From the NCBI RefSeq assembly GCF_051278035.1, contig NZ_JBNMNU010000002.1:1-64000 (forward strand): a stretch of 64,000 bases of DNA, given 5' to 3'. A program made the translations under genes and the position numbers. The DNA comes from Clostridium_AD sp051278035 (lineage in GTDB: Bacteria > Bacillota > Clostridia > Clostridiales > Clostridiaceae). Below are positions 8,450-16,348 of this stretch, in pieces (within the stretch, counting starts at the first letter, position 1; every line of letters starts with the position of its first letter). A model generated the notes under the pieces. It made no database searches and was not told where the DNA came from. It saw only the letters and a program-made list of their open reading frames with translations.

Positions 8450-8702
8450 TCAGATAAACTGGGTAGCTTACGCAAAGATAATATTCATTCCAAAACAGCT
8501 GAAATGGGTTACTATATTGAAGAGTCATATTGGGGGCAAGGCATCGGGACAAGTGCCGTTAAACAAATATGTAAGCATATTTTTGAAAATACAGATATTA
8601 TCAGAATTTTTGTATGAAGGTACTTTGAGGAAAAATGCAGTGAAAAATGGAGCTGTTCTTGATATGGAATTATATTCATTAGTCAATGAATATAGTGAAT
8701 GA
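8450..8702 (+). pseudogene. Degraded RimJ/RimL-type GNAT acetyltransferase
   Basis: Two reading-frame pieces together spell the C-terminal half of a GNAT N-acetyltransferase. The first (to about 8612) reads TAEMGYYIEESYWGQGIGTS then a stretch ending ENTDIIRIF, the usual acetyl-CoA-binding region. The second, in another frame, reads YEGTLRKNAVKNGAVLDMEL and stops at 8702. The roughly 20 residues that normally join them are absent, so an internal deletion of about 60 bp also shifted the frame. The N-terminal half is not recognisable. The gene is dead as written. Confidence 0.8.
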
Positions 8703-8774
8703 AGTAATTGATTGATATGAGTATAATGAGAAATTCAAAAATTCCAATTTATCGTTAAGTTAATTCTCAATCCC

Positions 8775-8830
8775 TTATATGACGAACAAAGCCCAAAAGA
8801 GCCGTAAGGCGCCCTACCTACCCGACAAGT
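8775..8830. other. Second GC-rich patch in the accessory segment
   Basis: About 50 bp containing AAAGCCCAAAAGAGCCGTAA and GGCGCCCTACCTACCCG, far richer in G+C than its surroundings. It may be a remnant of an inserted element or cassette end. I cannot identify it. Confidence 0.3.
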
Positions 8831-8880
8831 AATCAATTTCAATTATGAAGCAGAATGGATCTAACAAAGGAGATAATAAT

Positions 8881-9267
8881 ATGTCAATTACTATTAAACG
8901 AAATACTGGATGGCAGGGCATGAGCTCAAAAATCCAAATAGAAGTAAACGGAGAAAAGGCATACGGTATCATGGAAAATAATAGTGTAGATGTTGAACTT
9001 CCTGATGGTAAAGCTCACATAAAGGTCACGCAATTTGGAATGAAGAGCAATGAAATAGCAGTTAAAGAAGGAGATATAATACGAATAACATCAACAAAAT
9101 GGGTTCGAATGAGTTCTCCTTTAATATTGATTATATCCTTTTTAACAATTTTCCTTCCTAATTTAACATATAGACTAACTATATTTTTCATTTTAGGGGC
9201 ATTGATTTTTATTAGTATATTCTTGTTTAATGGATTTCATCTTAGCGTTTTTGACAGAGAAAATTGA
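8881..9267 (+). CDS. Hypothetical protein with two C-terminal membrane segments
   Basis: A 128-residue protein starting at the ATG after AAAGGAGATAATAAT. An in-frame ATG at 8845 has no ribosome-binding site. Residues 1-75 form a soluble, beta-rich part (KIQIEVNGEKAYGIMENN) resembling small sheet domains of bacterial DUFs. Two hydrophobic segments follow (about 78-96 and 99-118), then a short polar tail. It is probably a small membrane-anchored protein. I recognise no family, and it lies alone between a pseudogene and a further small membrane protein. Confidence 0.7.
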   Translation: MSITIKRNTGWQGMSSKIQIEVNGEKAYGIMENNSVDVELPDGKAHIKVTQFGMKSNEIAVKEGDIIRITSTKWVRMSSPLILIISFLTIFLPNLTYRLTIFFILGALIFISIFLFNGFHLSVFDREN

Positions 9268-9436
9268 TAATGGTATTTTCAAGAATTAACATAAATAGAG
9301 TGGCTAGTATTAAATAAAGTCAAAAAACATATTTGTTATTGAGATTTTAATAGTAAAGAGACTTTTTAACTTGATGTAGATAGAGTACTTAAATGCATTA
9401 ATTCAATATATGAATTAGCATTATTATGGTTAGGGC

Positions 9437-9628
9437 GTGATTACTTTGAAAAAAATAAAAATATCGATATTAATAATATTCTATTGTGTTTTGCATTCTT
9501 GGATTTATATCCTTCATTCTCAAAGCAATGTAAATCGATTTGTTAAGGCAGGCATTGCATCGACTGCCTCGACGATATTAGTGATATTATGTTTTGTTGT
9601 TTATTTTAAAAAGATTAGAAGATCGTAA
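9437..9628 (+). CDS. Small membrane protein, unknown
   Basis: A 63-residue protein with two hydrophobic stretches (about 8-26 and 39-58) and a basic C-terminus (FKKIRRS). The start is uncertain: GTG at 9437 or TTG at 9446, with only a weak TAGGG upstream. It ends 15 bp before the next gene, whose AAGGAGG follows directly, so the two are probably co-transcribed. No recognisable family. Confidence 0.5.
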   Translation: MITLKKIKISILIIFYCVLHSWIYILHSQSNVNRFVKAGIASTASTILVILCFVVYFKKIRRS

Positions 9629-9643
9629 AAAGGAGGGCTAAAT

Positions 9644-10216
9644 GTGCTCAAAAAACTAATTTACGAAAAAATCTGGATTTTGGGAATAGTGCTATTGATT
9701 TGTAGTGTATTGACTTTAAATAGTTTTTATTTTATATCTAATGTTGTACAAAATATTTATTATGGTATATATGTTGTTTTATCAGTTATAACTATTCTAA
9801 TTATTCGTAAGCAATATTCTTTAGAAATTCACAATGGCTTCTTTATACTTTTCAATTTATTAGTTATATACATAGCATATATAACTTTTACTGATGTACC
9901 ATTATTCATGGTATTCCCATCACTCTTAATATTTCCGTTATTTTGCTCTAAAAAATCACATGGGATATTTAAAGTTTTTTCTACTATCTCGTATATTCTA
10001 CTTTTAATTGCAATGGTTCTTCTCCTATTTATGAGAGTGATTTTTACATCTGTAACATTAGAAAAGACAGTAGATTCACCAAATAACAAACAGATAATTG
10101 AAGTTTATTCAATAAACAATGGTGCTGTAGGGGGATATACTCGTGTATATTTAGCACAAAAACATTATTACTTATTTAAAAAAAATAGGTTTATTTACAC
10201 TGGTTATTATGGATAA
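9644..10216 (+). CDS. DUF5412-like membrane protein, apparently cut short by a stop codon
   Basis: Starts at GTG 9644 after AAGGAGG. The 190 residues hold four to five hydrophobic segments (about 9-135), then an extracytoplasmic tail with VDSPNNKQIIEVYSINNGAV and GGYTRVYLAQ, which recalls the DUF5412 family. The TAA at 10214-10216 is followed in the same frame by GNDIVKWIDSNHIKIDN and more, to a second stop at 10292-10294, matching the ending I would expect for this family. A point mutation to stop is therefore likely, and the protein loses about 25 residues. Confidence 0.65.
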   Translation: MLKKLIYEKIWILGIVLLICSVLTLNSFYFISNVVQNIYYGIYVVLSVITILIIRKQYSLEIHNGFFILFNLLVIYIAYITFTDVPLFMVFPSLLIFPLFCSKKSHGIFKVFSTISYILLLIAMVLLLFMRVIFTSVTLEKTVDSPNNKQIIEVYSINNGAVGGYTRVYLAQKHYYLFKKNRFIYTGYYG

Positions 10217-10350
10217 GGTAATGATATTGTTAAGTGGATAGACAGTAATCATATTAAAATTGATAATAAGACTATAGACATTACATCCCAATAATATAGT
10301 ACGCATTCTTAATCTAAGGTGACTTATATAATTATGTTAGGAGGGAAATA

Positions 10351-10878
10351 ATGAAGAAAAAAATTATTAGGAATTTATCATGTGCTTTTTTAGCAATTTC
10401 TCTTGTATTTATAGAAGCATGTTCTAAAAAAGATATTAATTTAGACATAAATAACAATAAACAACAACAAATAGAAGAAGTCAAAAATGAATCTATATCG
10501 GAGGGTAATGACAAAGACCTGAGTATTGCTAAGCCAGTGCAAATTGATGTAATGAATAATGTACAGTTGGAAAATGTACATTTAAAAGAAGTAATAGATG
10601 ATAAAGAGGAAAAGCTAAAAAATGGAGTGTATGGTTGTATTAGTAAGGCTGAAGGTAGTTACTATGTATTTATTAATGGGGTAGACTACTGGTATTCAAA
10701 TATTACATTTAATGTAAAGGATAAAATATTGACTATTAAGTATGATACAAAGTATGAAAGAGGCTTAAGAATTAAGCATCTTTTTCTGATAGCACCTAAA
10801 AATGCAGGGGTTTTTAATGATGTAGAATTAATTAACAATGGTAATAAAGAAACATTCAAAATATTATTTAATAATTAA
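10351..10878 (+). CDS. Putative lipoprotein of unknown function
   Basis: A 175-residue secreted protein behind TTAGGAGGG. The signal peptide ends with a lipobox-like FIEAC, giving a lipid-anchored mature protein. A Lys/Asn/Gln-rich linker (about 28-85) leads to a C-terminal domain of about 85 residues with several aromatic beta-strand-like segments (GSYYVFINGVDYWYSNITF). No catalytic motif is visible and I do not recognise the family. The neighbours are other small envelope proteins of the accessory segment. Confidence 0.7.
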   Translation: MKKKIIRNLSCAFLAISLVFIEACSKKDINLDINNNKQQQIEEVKNESISEGNDKDLSIAKPVQIDVMNNVQLENVHLKEVIDDKEEKLKNGVYGCISKAEGSYYVFINGVDYWYSNITFNVKDKILTIKYDTKYERGLRIKHLFLIAPKNAGVFNDVELINNGNKETFKILFNN

Positions 10879-11075
10879 TATTCTTATCTTTTGTAACAAG
10901 GGTTAGAGAATGGTAAATATTATAATTTACAAAATCCTAACAATATATTTTTGTACTGAATATTTAAATTGAATTTATCAGAATAGCTTGTAATTGAGGA
11001 AATTACAGGTTTATAAATATTTTGAAAAGAATGGTGAAAAACAAATTGTTCAAGTTGCACATATGGAGGTATGTA

Positions 11076-11912
11076 ATGAAACTGACGGCACTTATTGAAA
11101 ATAAAGCTACTGGTAATTTGAGCGGGGAACATGGACTTTCTGTCCATATCGAATACAAAGGTAACCAGTATCTTTTAGATACTGGTGCATCAAACCAGTT
11201 CCAGAATAATGCGAACAAGTTAGGCATAAATTTGAAAAATATTGACACTGCTGTTTTATCACATTGTCATTATGACCATTCTGGTGGATATGGTGAATTT
11301 TTTTCTAAAAACATAAAAGCAAAAGTATATCTCCAAAGTGCAGCAAGGGAACTGTATTATGCCAAACTAGGATTGATTAAAAAATATATTGGTATTCCAC
11401 GAGGTATCTTAGATACATATAGTGATCGATTTGTTTTTGTAGATGGGGATTATGAAATTGATGAAGGTGTATGGTTAATTTCTCATAAAACGATTGGGCT
11501 AGCAGCGCGGGGAAAGAAAGCACATATGTATCGAAAAACAGAAAAAGGATTTGCTCCAGATGATTTTCAGCATGAACAAAGTTTGGTGTTTCATTTAGAG
11601 AACGGTATAGTTATTCTAAATAGTTGCTGTCACGGTGGTGTTGATAACATTATTGAAGAGGTGATGGAAACGTTCCATGGAAAAGAAGTTTTGGCTATAA
11701 TCGGTGGTTTTCATTTAATGGGGAATACAGGCACAAAATCTATGCGTGGAAAACCAGAAGATGTTACAGAATTAGGGAAACGACTATATGATTTGAATGT
11801 AAATCATATATATACTGGTCATTGTACTGGTAATCCGGCTTATAAGATATTGAAAGAGAGCCTGGGAGAACGGTTGCAATATTTTAGTACGGGCACCATA
11901 GTTGAACTATAA
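11076..11912 (+). CDS. MBL-fold metallo-hydrolase
   Basis: Metallo-beta-lactamase-fold enzyme of 278 residues. The metal-binding motif SHCHYDHSGG (about 60-70) is intact, and later ligands appear in NSCCHGG and GGFHLMG and in YTGHCTGNPA near the C-terminus. The layout resembles the dihydropterin-aminobenzene-5-phosphate-synthase-like (MJ0301-type) branch, whose clostridial members have no settled substrate. The start is the ATG at 11076 after ATGGAGG. An earlier in-frame start at 11022 lacks a ribosome-binding site. No partner gene suggests the substrate. Confidence 0.88.
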   Translation: MKLTALIENKATGNLSGEHGLSVHIEYKGNQYLLDTGASNQFQNNANKLGINLKNIDTAVLSHCHYDHSGGYGEFFSKNIKAKVYLQSAARELYYAKLGLIKKYIGIPRGILDTYSDRFVFVDGDYEIDEGVWLISHKTIGLAARGKKAHMYRKTEKGFAPDDFQHEQSLVFHLENGIVILNSCCHGGVDNIIEEVMETFHGKEVLAIIGGFHLMGNTGTKSMRGKPEDVTELGKRLYDLNVNHIYTGHCTGNPAYKILKESLGERLQYFSTGTIVEL

Positions 11913-11951
11913 TATTATGAGCAATAATGTAAGAGAGGTATATCTCCATTC

Positions 11952-12191
11952 ATGAACGATATTGATGATGTTAAGGACGACGAGTTTGTCTTCAAAGATG
12001 ATATCTATCCAGTACCCATGCTTAATGTGTATTCAGATAGATCATGGAGCAATCTTGATCAGTGGCCACAATGCGAGAGAAATTATGCACTGCTTTCTGG
12101 TACTAATGCAACTGCATTTAATGTCCACATTAGATCTATTAATTTTGGTCTTACTGTGGACAATTTTTATTTTAAAGATAATTCCGGATAA
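11952..12191 (+). CDS. Possible small protein, unknown
   Basis: Open frame of 79 codons in an otherwise empty 400-bp gap. The product is acidic and aromatic (NDIDDVKDDEFVFKDDIYPV near the start) with no hydrophobic segment. AGAGAGG lies about 16 nt upstream, rather far. Base composition is less AT-rich than its neighbours, which would fit an acquired or remnant sequence. I give it low confidence as an expressed gene. Confidence 0.35.
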   Translation: MNDIDDVKDDEFVFKDDIYPVPMLNVYSDRSWSNLDQWPQCERNYALLSGTNATAFNVHIRSINFGLTVDNFYFKDNSG

Positions 12192-12203
12192 AATCCGATT
12201 TCG

Positions 12204-12280
12204 TTATGTTTTGAAGGATATTGAATATATTTGTAGAATAATGGTATTATAGGAAATGAAATTACATATTCTCAGAATGT
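12204..12280 (+). repeat. Direct repeat B, pairs with 7125-7201
   Basis: Second copy of the 77-bp repeat, offset by 5,079 bp, with about eight differences. It ends just before the MFS transporter gene and probably supplies its promoter. Confidence 0.85.
12211..12239 (+). promoter_or_regulatory. Sigma-A-like promoter in repeat B
   Basis: TTGAAG (12211-12216), 17-bp spacer, TAGAAT (12234-12239), identical hexamers and spacing to repeat A. Placed about 75 bp upstream of the MFS gene start. Confidence 0.6.
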
Positions 12281-12314
12281 TAATAGGGTTTTACAAATGA
12301 AGGGGCTGATAAAG

Positions 12315-13520
12315 TTGAAGTTTTTTGATACCTATAAAGGATTACCTAAGAGTATATATATTATATTTTTGGCGCAAGTTACAAATCGGTTTGGTGGTTT
12401 TGTAATACCGTTTCTAACTTTATTTTTAGTTAAGAAAATGGGACTTAACTATGAGAGTGCTGGATTTGCAGTAATGCTTACTGCATTATCATCAATTCCA
12501 GGCTCTTTTGCTGGAGGGTTTATTGCAGATCATATTGGACGGAAAAAATCTTATATTTGCTTTCAATTTACCGCAGGATTTTTTCTATTTTTCTGCGCTT
12601 TTGTTAGTAACCCTCAAATTATAATTGCACTTGTTTGTATATCCTCATTTTTTAACGGAGGGGTGCGCCCAATTATGTCAGCAATTATAACAGACGTATT
12701 ACCAGCTGAAAAAAGACAAATTGGATTTTCAGTATCATATTTGGGAATAAACTTAGGAGCAGCAGCTGGACCACTTGCAGCTGGATTTTTATTTAACCAT
12801 TATATACCGCTTATATTTATAGGCGATGCAATTACTTCACTTATAGCTGTAATTCTAGTAGCACTAAATATACCGGAGACATTACCAGATTATAACAATA
12901 CAAAATTTATTACAAATGAAGAAAAAAGTGAAGAAGGTACCGTTTTTACAGTCTTGCTAAAACGTCCTAAAATTCTAGTTTTTCTTATTATTAATATATT
13001 TTTAAGCTTTGTATATACGCAAAATGTATTTTCACTACCCATAATGTTAGACCATATTTTTGGAAGTAGTGGCGCAAGAAATTATGGCATTCTTATAAGT
13101 TTTAATGCAATAACAGTTCTTGTCTTAACTATGTTTATAACTAATAAAATAAGGAAATGGAATCCATTGAGTGCAATAGCAATGTCAGGAGTCATGAGTG
13201 CTATTGGTTTTGGAATGATTACATTTATACATTCCATGCCATTATACATAATATCAACGCTTATATGGACAATAGGCGAAATTATGATCGTGACGAATTT
13301 TGGAGTATACATAGCAAATAATGCACCGCAAAATTTTAGAGCGAGATTTAATGCAGTTACAGGATTAAGCTTCGCAATAGGTGGGGCGCTTGGCACGTCA
13401 CTTATGGGTAAATATATGGACATTTTCGGAGTTAAAGCTGTGTGGCCATTGGCTTTCTTTTTAGCCCTATTTGGATCAGCAGGAATGTATCTTCTTAAGA
13501 TTAAGACAGAAAAAATATAA
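12315..13520 (+). CDS. MFS transporter
   Basis: Major facilitator superfamily permease of 401 residues with about 12 hydrophobic segments. The motif after helix 2, GGFIADHIGRKKS (about 68-80), is the MFS loop 2-3 signature. I prefer TTG at 12315, 9 nt after AAGGGG. An ATG at 12297 in the same frame lacks a ribosome-binding site. It resembles drug-efflux-type MFS proteins (DHA1-like), but no substrate can be named. A strong terminator shared with the converging hcp gene follows. Confidence 0.88.
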   Translation: MKFFDTYKGLPKSIYIIFLAQVTNRFGGFVIPFLTLFLVKKMGLNYESAGFAVMLTALSSIPGSFAGGFIADHIGRKKSYICFQFTAGFFLFFCAFVSNPQIIIALVCISSFFNGGVRPIMSAIITDVLPAEKRQIGFSVSYLGINLGAAAGPLAAGFLFNHYIPLIFIGDAITSLIAVILVALNIPETLPDYNNTKFITNEEKSEEGTVFTVLLKRPKILVFLIINIFLSFVYTQNVFSLPIMLDHIFGSSGARNYGILISFNAITVLVLTMFITNKIRKWNPLSAIAMSGVMSAIGFGMITFIHSMPLYIISTLIWTIGEIMIVTNFGVYIANNAPQNFRARFNAVTGLSFAIGGALGTSLMGKYMDIFGVKAVWPLAFFLALFGSAGMYLLKIKTEKI

Positions 13521-13526
13521 GTAGAA

Positions 13527-13562
13527 TAAAAAATGTTAAAGCTTTTAAGCTTTAACATTTTT
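13527..13562. terminator. Bidirectional terminator between MFS gene and hcp
   Basis: AAAAATGTTAAAGC, short loop, GCTTTAACATTTTT. Symmetrical A and T tails serve both converging genes. Confidence 0.9.
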
Positions 13563-13596
13563 AAACTACTGAGTATTAAGAATAAGATTCTAAGTG

Positions 13597-15315
13597 TTAT
13601 GCACCCATGAACATATCTATATCATCATCTACATTAGTTATTCCAGCAATTCCAAAGTTATCAACTAATACTTTTACTACGGTAGGGGATAAAAATGCTG
13701 GAAGAGTTGGTCCCAAATGAATGTTTTTGACTCCTAAATGTAATAATGCAAGTAGTACTATAACAGCTTTTTGCTCATACCATGCAATATTATAACAAAT
13801 AGGTAGTTCATTTATATCTTCTAATCCAAATACTTCTTTTAGTTTAAGTGCTATTACTACTAATGAGTATGAATCATTACATTGACCAGCATCTAGTACT
13901 CTTGGAATTCCACCAATATCACCTAAATCTAATTTGTTATATTTGTATTTTGCGCAACCAGCTGTAAGTATAACTGCATCTTTTGGTAATTTCTTCGCAA
14001 ATTCAGTGTAGTAATCACGGCTCTTCATTCTACCATCACACCCTGCCATTACAAAGAATCTTTTTATTGCTCCAGATTTAACAGCATCTACAATCTTGTC
14101 TGCAAGAGCTATTAGTTGATTATGAGCAAAACCTCCGACTATTTCACCTTTTTCAATTTCTTTAGGTGAAGAGCATTTTTTAGCCTGTTTAATTATTGCA
14201 GAAAAATCTTTTGCTTTTCCGGATGCTCCGTCAGCAATATGCTTAACACCTTCAAAACCTGTTACTCCAGTAGTGTATATTCTATCTTTATAAGAAGCCT
14301 TTGGAGCTACAATACAGTTTGTAGTCATAAGTATTGGTCCATTGAAGCTTTCGAATTCTTGGTTTTGTTTCCACCAAGCATTTCCGTAATTACCTACTAA
14401 GTGCTTATATTTTTTAAATTCAGGATAATAATTACCTGGAAGCATTTCGCTATGAGTATAAATATCTATTCCCGTTCCCTCAGTTTGTTTTAATAATTCT
14501 TCCATATCTTTTAAGTCATGGCCACTAATTAATATACCAGGGTTATTTTTAACTCCTATATTAACTTTTGTTATTTCAGGATTTCCGTAGCTAGTAGTGT
14601 TGGCCTTATCAAGTAGTGCCATTGCATCAACGCCGAATTTACCACACTCAAGAACTAAAGCCACAAGTTCATCAACGCTAAGAGAATCGTCTAAAGTAGA
14701 AGCCAGTCCCTTTTGAGCGAAGGCATGAAGTCCTTCATCATCGTATCCAAGGTTATTCGCATGTTTAGCATATGCAGCTATACCTTTGAGGCCGTAAATT
14801 AGAAGTTCTCTTAAAGACCTTACATCTTCATTTTCAGTTGAAAGTACGCCGACCTTGCCTGCTTTTTCATTAAATTCTTTCAAATCATTAGAAAACCAAA
14901 CTGCTGCATCAGGTAAGTTTAATTCTTCTTCTTTACCAAATCCAAATATATTAAATATTTTCTTAAGCCAAGTTGCATTTTCACCTTTATCACTTAATCT
15001 AATACCAGCTTTAAGAAGTTGTTGCTTTACCTCTTCTCTTAAGCTTAAGCCTTTTCTTATTCTAGTAATAAATGTATTTTTATCGAAATTTGCATTTGTT
15101 ATAGTTGCAAATAAACTGTCCATTATAAATGTATCTACTTCCTTATTAATTATATCGTTCTCTCTAGCACGTACACTATATATAGATATTCCTTTAGTTA
15201 TATAAATTAATAAGTCCTGAGCCTTTGCAAGGTCTTCAGTCTTACCACATACTCCCTTTACAGTACAACCTGTACAATTGGCTGCTTCTTGACATTGATA
15301 ACAAAACATAGACAT
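13597..15315 (-). CDS. hcp: Hybrid-cluster protein (hydroxylamine reductase)
   Basis: Iron-sulfur-oxo enzyme linked to nitric oxide and hydroxylamine detoxification. The 572 residues start at ATG 15315, eight nt after GGAGGG. A longer frame to 15375 has no supporting site. N-terminal cysteines Cys5-x2-Cys8-x8-Cys17-x5-Cys23 match the 4Fe-4S pattern of the Desulfovibrio-type enzyme, with an extra Cys14. Hybrid-cluster residues appear in the C-terminal half (HLGPTLPAF, GCAKYKYN, and C in DAGQCNDSYS). The Crp/Fnr gene lies directly upstream on the same strand, and a palindrome sits at the activator position of the promoter. Flavodiiron protein and Ric are the divergent neighbours, forming a nitrosative-stress block. 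Confidence 0.96.
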   Translation of the reverse strand: MSMFCYQCQEAANCTGCTVKGVCGKTEDLAKAQDLLIYITKGISIYSVRARENDIINKEVDTFIMDSLFATITNANFDKNTFITRIRKGLSLREEVKQQLLKAGIRLSDKGENATWLKKIFNIFGFGKEEELNLPDAAVWFSNDLKEFNEKAGKVGVLSTENEDVRSLRELLIYGLKGIAAYAKHANNLGYDDEGLHAFAQKGLASTLDDSLSVDELVALVLECGKFGVDAMALLDKANTTSYGNPEITKVNIGVKNNPGILISGHDLKDMEELLKQTEGTGIDIYTHSEMLPGNYYPEFKKYKHLVGNYGNAWWKQNQEFESFNGPILMTTNCIVAPKASYKDRIYTTGVTGFEGVKHIADGASGKAKDFSAIIKQAKKCSSPKEIEKGEIVGGFAHNQLIALADKIVDAVKSGAIKRFFVMAGCDGRMKSRDYYTEFAKKLPKDAVILTAGCAKYKYNKLDLGDIGGIPRVLDAGQCNDSYSLVVIALKLKEVFGLEDINELPICYNIAWYEQKAVIVLLALLHLGVKNIHLGPTLPAFLSPTVVKVLVDNFGIAGITNVDDDIDMFMGA

Positions 15316-15374
15316 ACGAATCGCCCTCCATCTTTTTCTTTTGTAAGCACCATATGTGCCTCGTTTATGATGCA

Positions 15375-15416
15375 AGTATACTAGTTTATAGTGAGGTTGT
15401 CGGTAACGTATGTTAC
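15375..15416 (-). promoter_or_regulatory. hcp promoter with Crp/Fnr-type operator
   Basis: On the minus strand the -10 is TATACT (15380-15375) with no good -35. A perfect palindrome GTAAC-N4-GTTAC (15403-15416) is centred 29.5 bp upstream of the first -10 base, i.e. -41.5 if that base is -12. This is the class II activator position of Crp/Fnr proteins. From memory, a similar motif has been proposed for clostridial HcpR. Confidence 0.75.
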
Positions 15417-15451
15417 TAATATGTTTGTTATCTAAAAATAATAGAAAATTA

Positions 15452-16162
15452 TTATTCTACATATGCCTTTAACTTAGCTAATTGTTTTATAAGAAGTACT
15501 TTGTTTCCCTTAAGACTGATGATATCCAAATCTTCAAATATACTTAACTTCCTGCTTATGGTTTCTCGTGTGACTCCAACATAATTCGCCATCTCTTCTC
15601 TATTAATAGGTAATTTGATTTGCAATCCTTCATCTGTAGAGACACCATACTTTTCCCCAAACTCTAAAAGCATAAAGGCAATTCTTATTTCTGCATCATT
15701 AGTAGCGAGATTTTGGGCAAGATTTTCAGTCTGAGATAGACGTTTTGAAATAACTTGTAATAGGTTTAATGATATTTCTGGATTACTCATGATAATTTTA
15801 TCCATATTTTGCTTAGTTAATGTACATATCTTAACGTTTGAGATAGCATAAGCATCAAAATTAAATAGTTCATCACTACTAAACAAGCTTAATTCTCCAA
15901 AGAAATCACCACCAGTGAAGATATGAACTATTTGCTCCTTACCTTCTTTTGTTAATTTAGATATTTTAACTTGACCTTCATTAATAATGAATAGAGTGTC
16001 TGATTTTTCACCTTGACTACATAACATTTCGCCTTTGTTATAGACCTTATGTCCTGTCATATCAATAATTTTTATAAGCTCATCATCAGATAGAAATGAG
16101 AATATCGGTACTTTCTTGGCGCATAAACTATGATTACACTTTTCACAATTACACTTTTCCAT
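15452..16162 (-). CDS. Crp/Fnr-family transcription regulator, HcpR-like
   Basis: DNA-binding regulator of 236 residues. An N-terminal Cys-rich tip has Cys4, Cys6, Cys9 and Cys14. A cyclic-nucleotide-binding-type beta-roll follows (about 22-130, with GDFFGELSLF), then a dimer helix and a C-terminal winged helix (about 155-230) whose recognition helix includes VTRETISRKLS. I chose ATG 16162 after AGGTG; GTG 16171 is also possible. Given its neighbours hcp, flavodiiron protein and Ric, it most likely senses NO or a related signal, perhaps through heme or an Fe-S cluster on the cysteines. That is inference. Confidence 0.88.
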   Translation of the reverse strand: MEKCNCEKCNHSLCAKKVPIFSFLSDDELIKIIDMTGHKVYNKGEMLCSQGEKSDTLFIINEGQVKISKLTKEGKEQIVHIFTGGDFFGELSLFSSDELFNFDAYAISNVKICTLTKQNMDKIIMSNPEISLNLLQVISKRLSQTENLAQNLATNDAEIRIAFMLLEFGEKYGVSTDEGLQIKLPINREEMANYVGVTRETISRKLSIFEDLDIISLKGNKVLLIKQLAKLKAYVE

Positions 16163-16183
16163 ATATATCACCTACCATCTAAT

Positions 16184-16212
16184 ATAATACATTTTTAATT
16201 TATTGTGGTCAA
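16184..16212 (-). promoter_or_regulatory. Promoter of the Crp/Fnr gene
   Basis: Minus strand: TTGACC (16212-16207), 17-bp spacer, TATTAT (16189-16184). A complete sigma-A promoter, unlike the activator-type promoters of the two flanking genes. Confidence 0.65.
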
Positions 16213-16247
16213 ATAATAATAAACATTAATTTTAAATATTTTTGATT

Positions 16248-16290
16248 TGTGATTTGAATCATATTTTTAAAATCAAAATTATTATAGAAT
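16248..16290 (+). promoter_or_regulatory. Flavodiiron promoter with Crp/Fnr-type operator
   Basis: TGTGA-N6-TCATA (16248-16263) is a near-perfect Crp-like dyad. The -10 TAGAAT is at 16285-16290 and no -35 is visible. The dyad centre lies 29.5 bp before the -10, the same geometry as at hcp. Aligned on the centre, this site and the hcp site share GTRAY-N4-RTYA. Confidence 0.7.
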
Positions 16291-16348
16291 AGGGTCATAG
16301 GAAAGCAAGAACCAGTTAGAGCAAAGTAAAATATAGGAGGAATACATT

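Noticed and set aside
8517..8702. 61-codon plus-strand frame as an independent gene
   Set aside because: Only its last 30 codons resemble protein sequence; they are the out-of-frame tail of the broken acetyltransferase.
11962..12252. 96-codon frame overlapping the small frame at 11952
   Set aside because: Met/Leu/Ile-rich out-of-frame translation with no start-site support.
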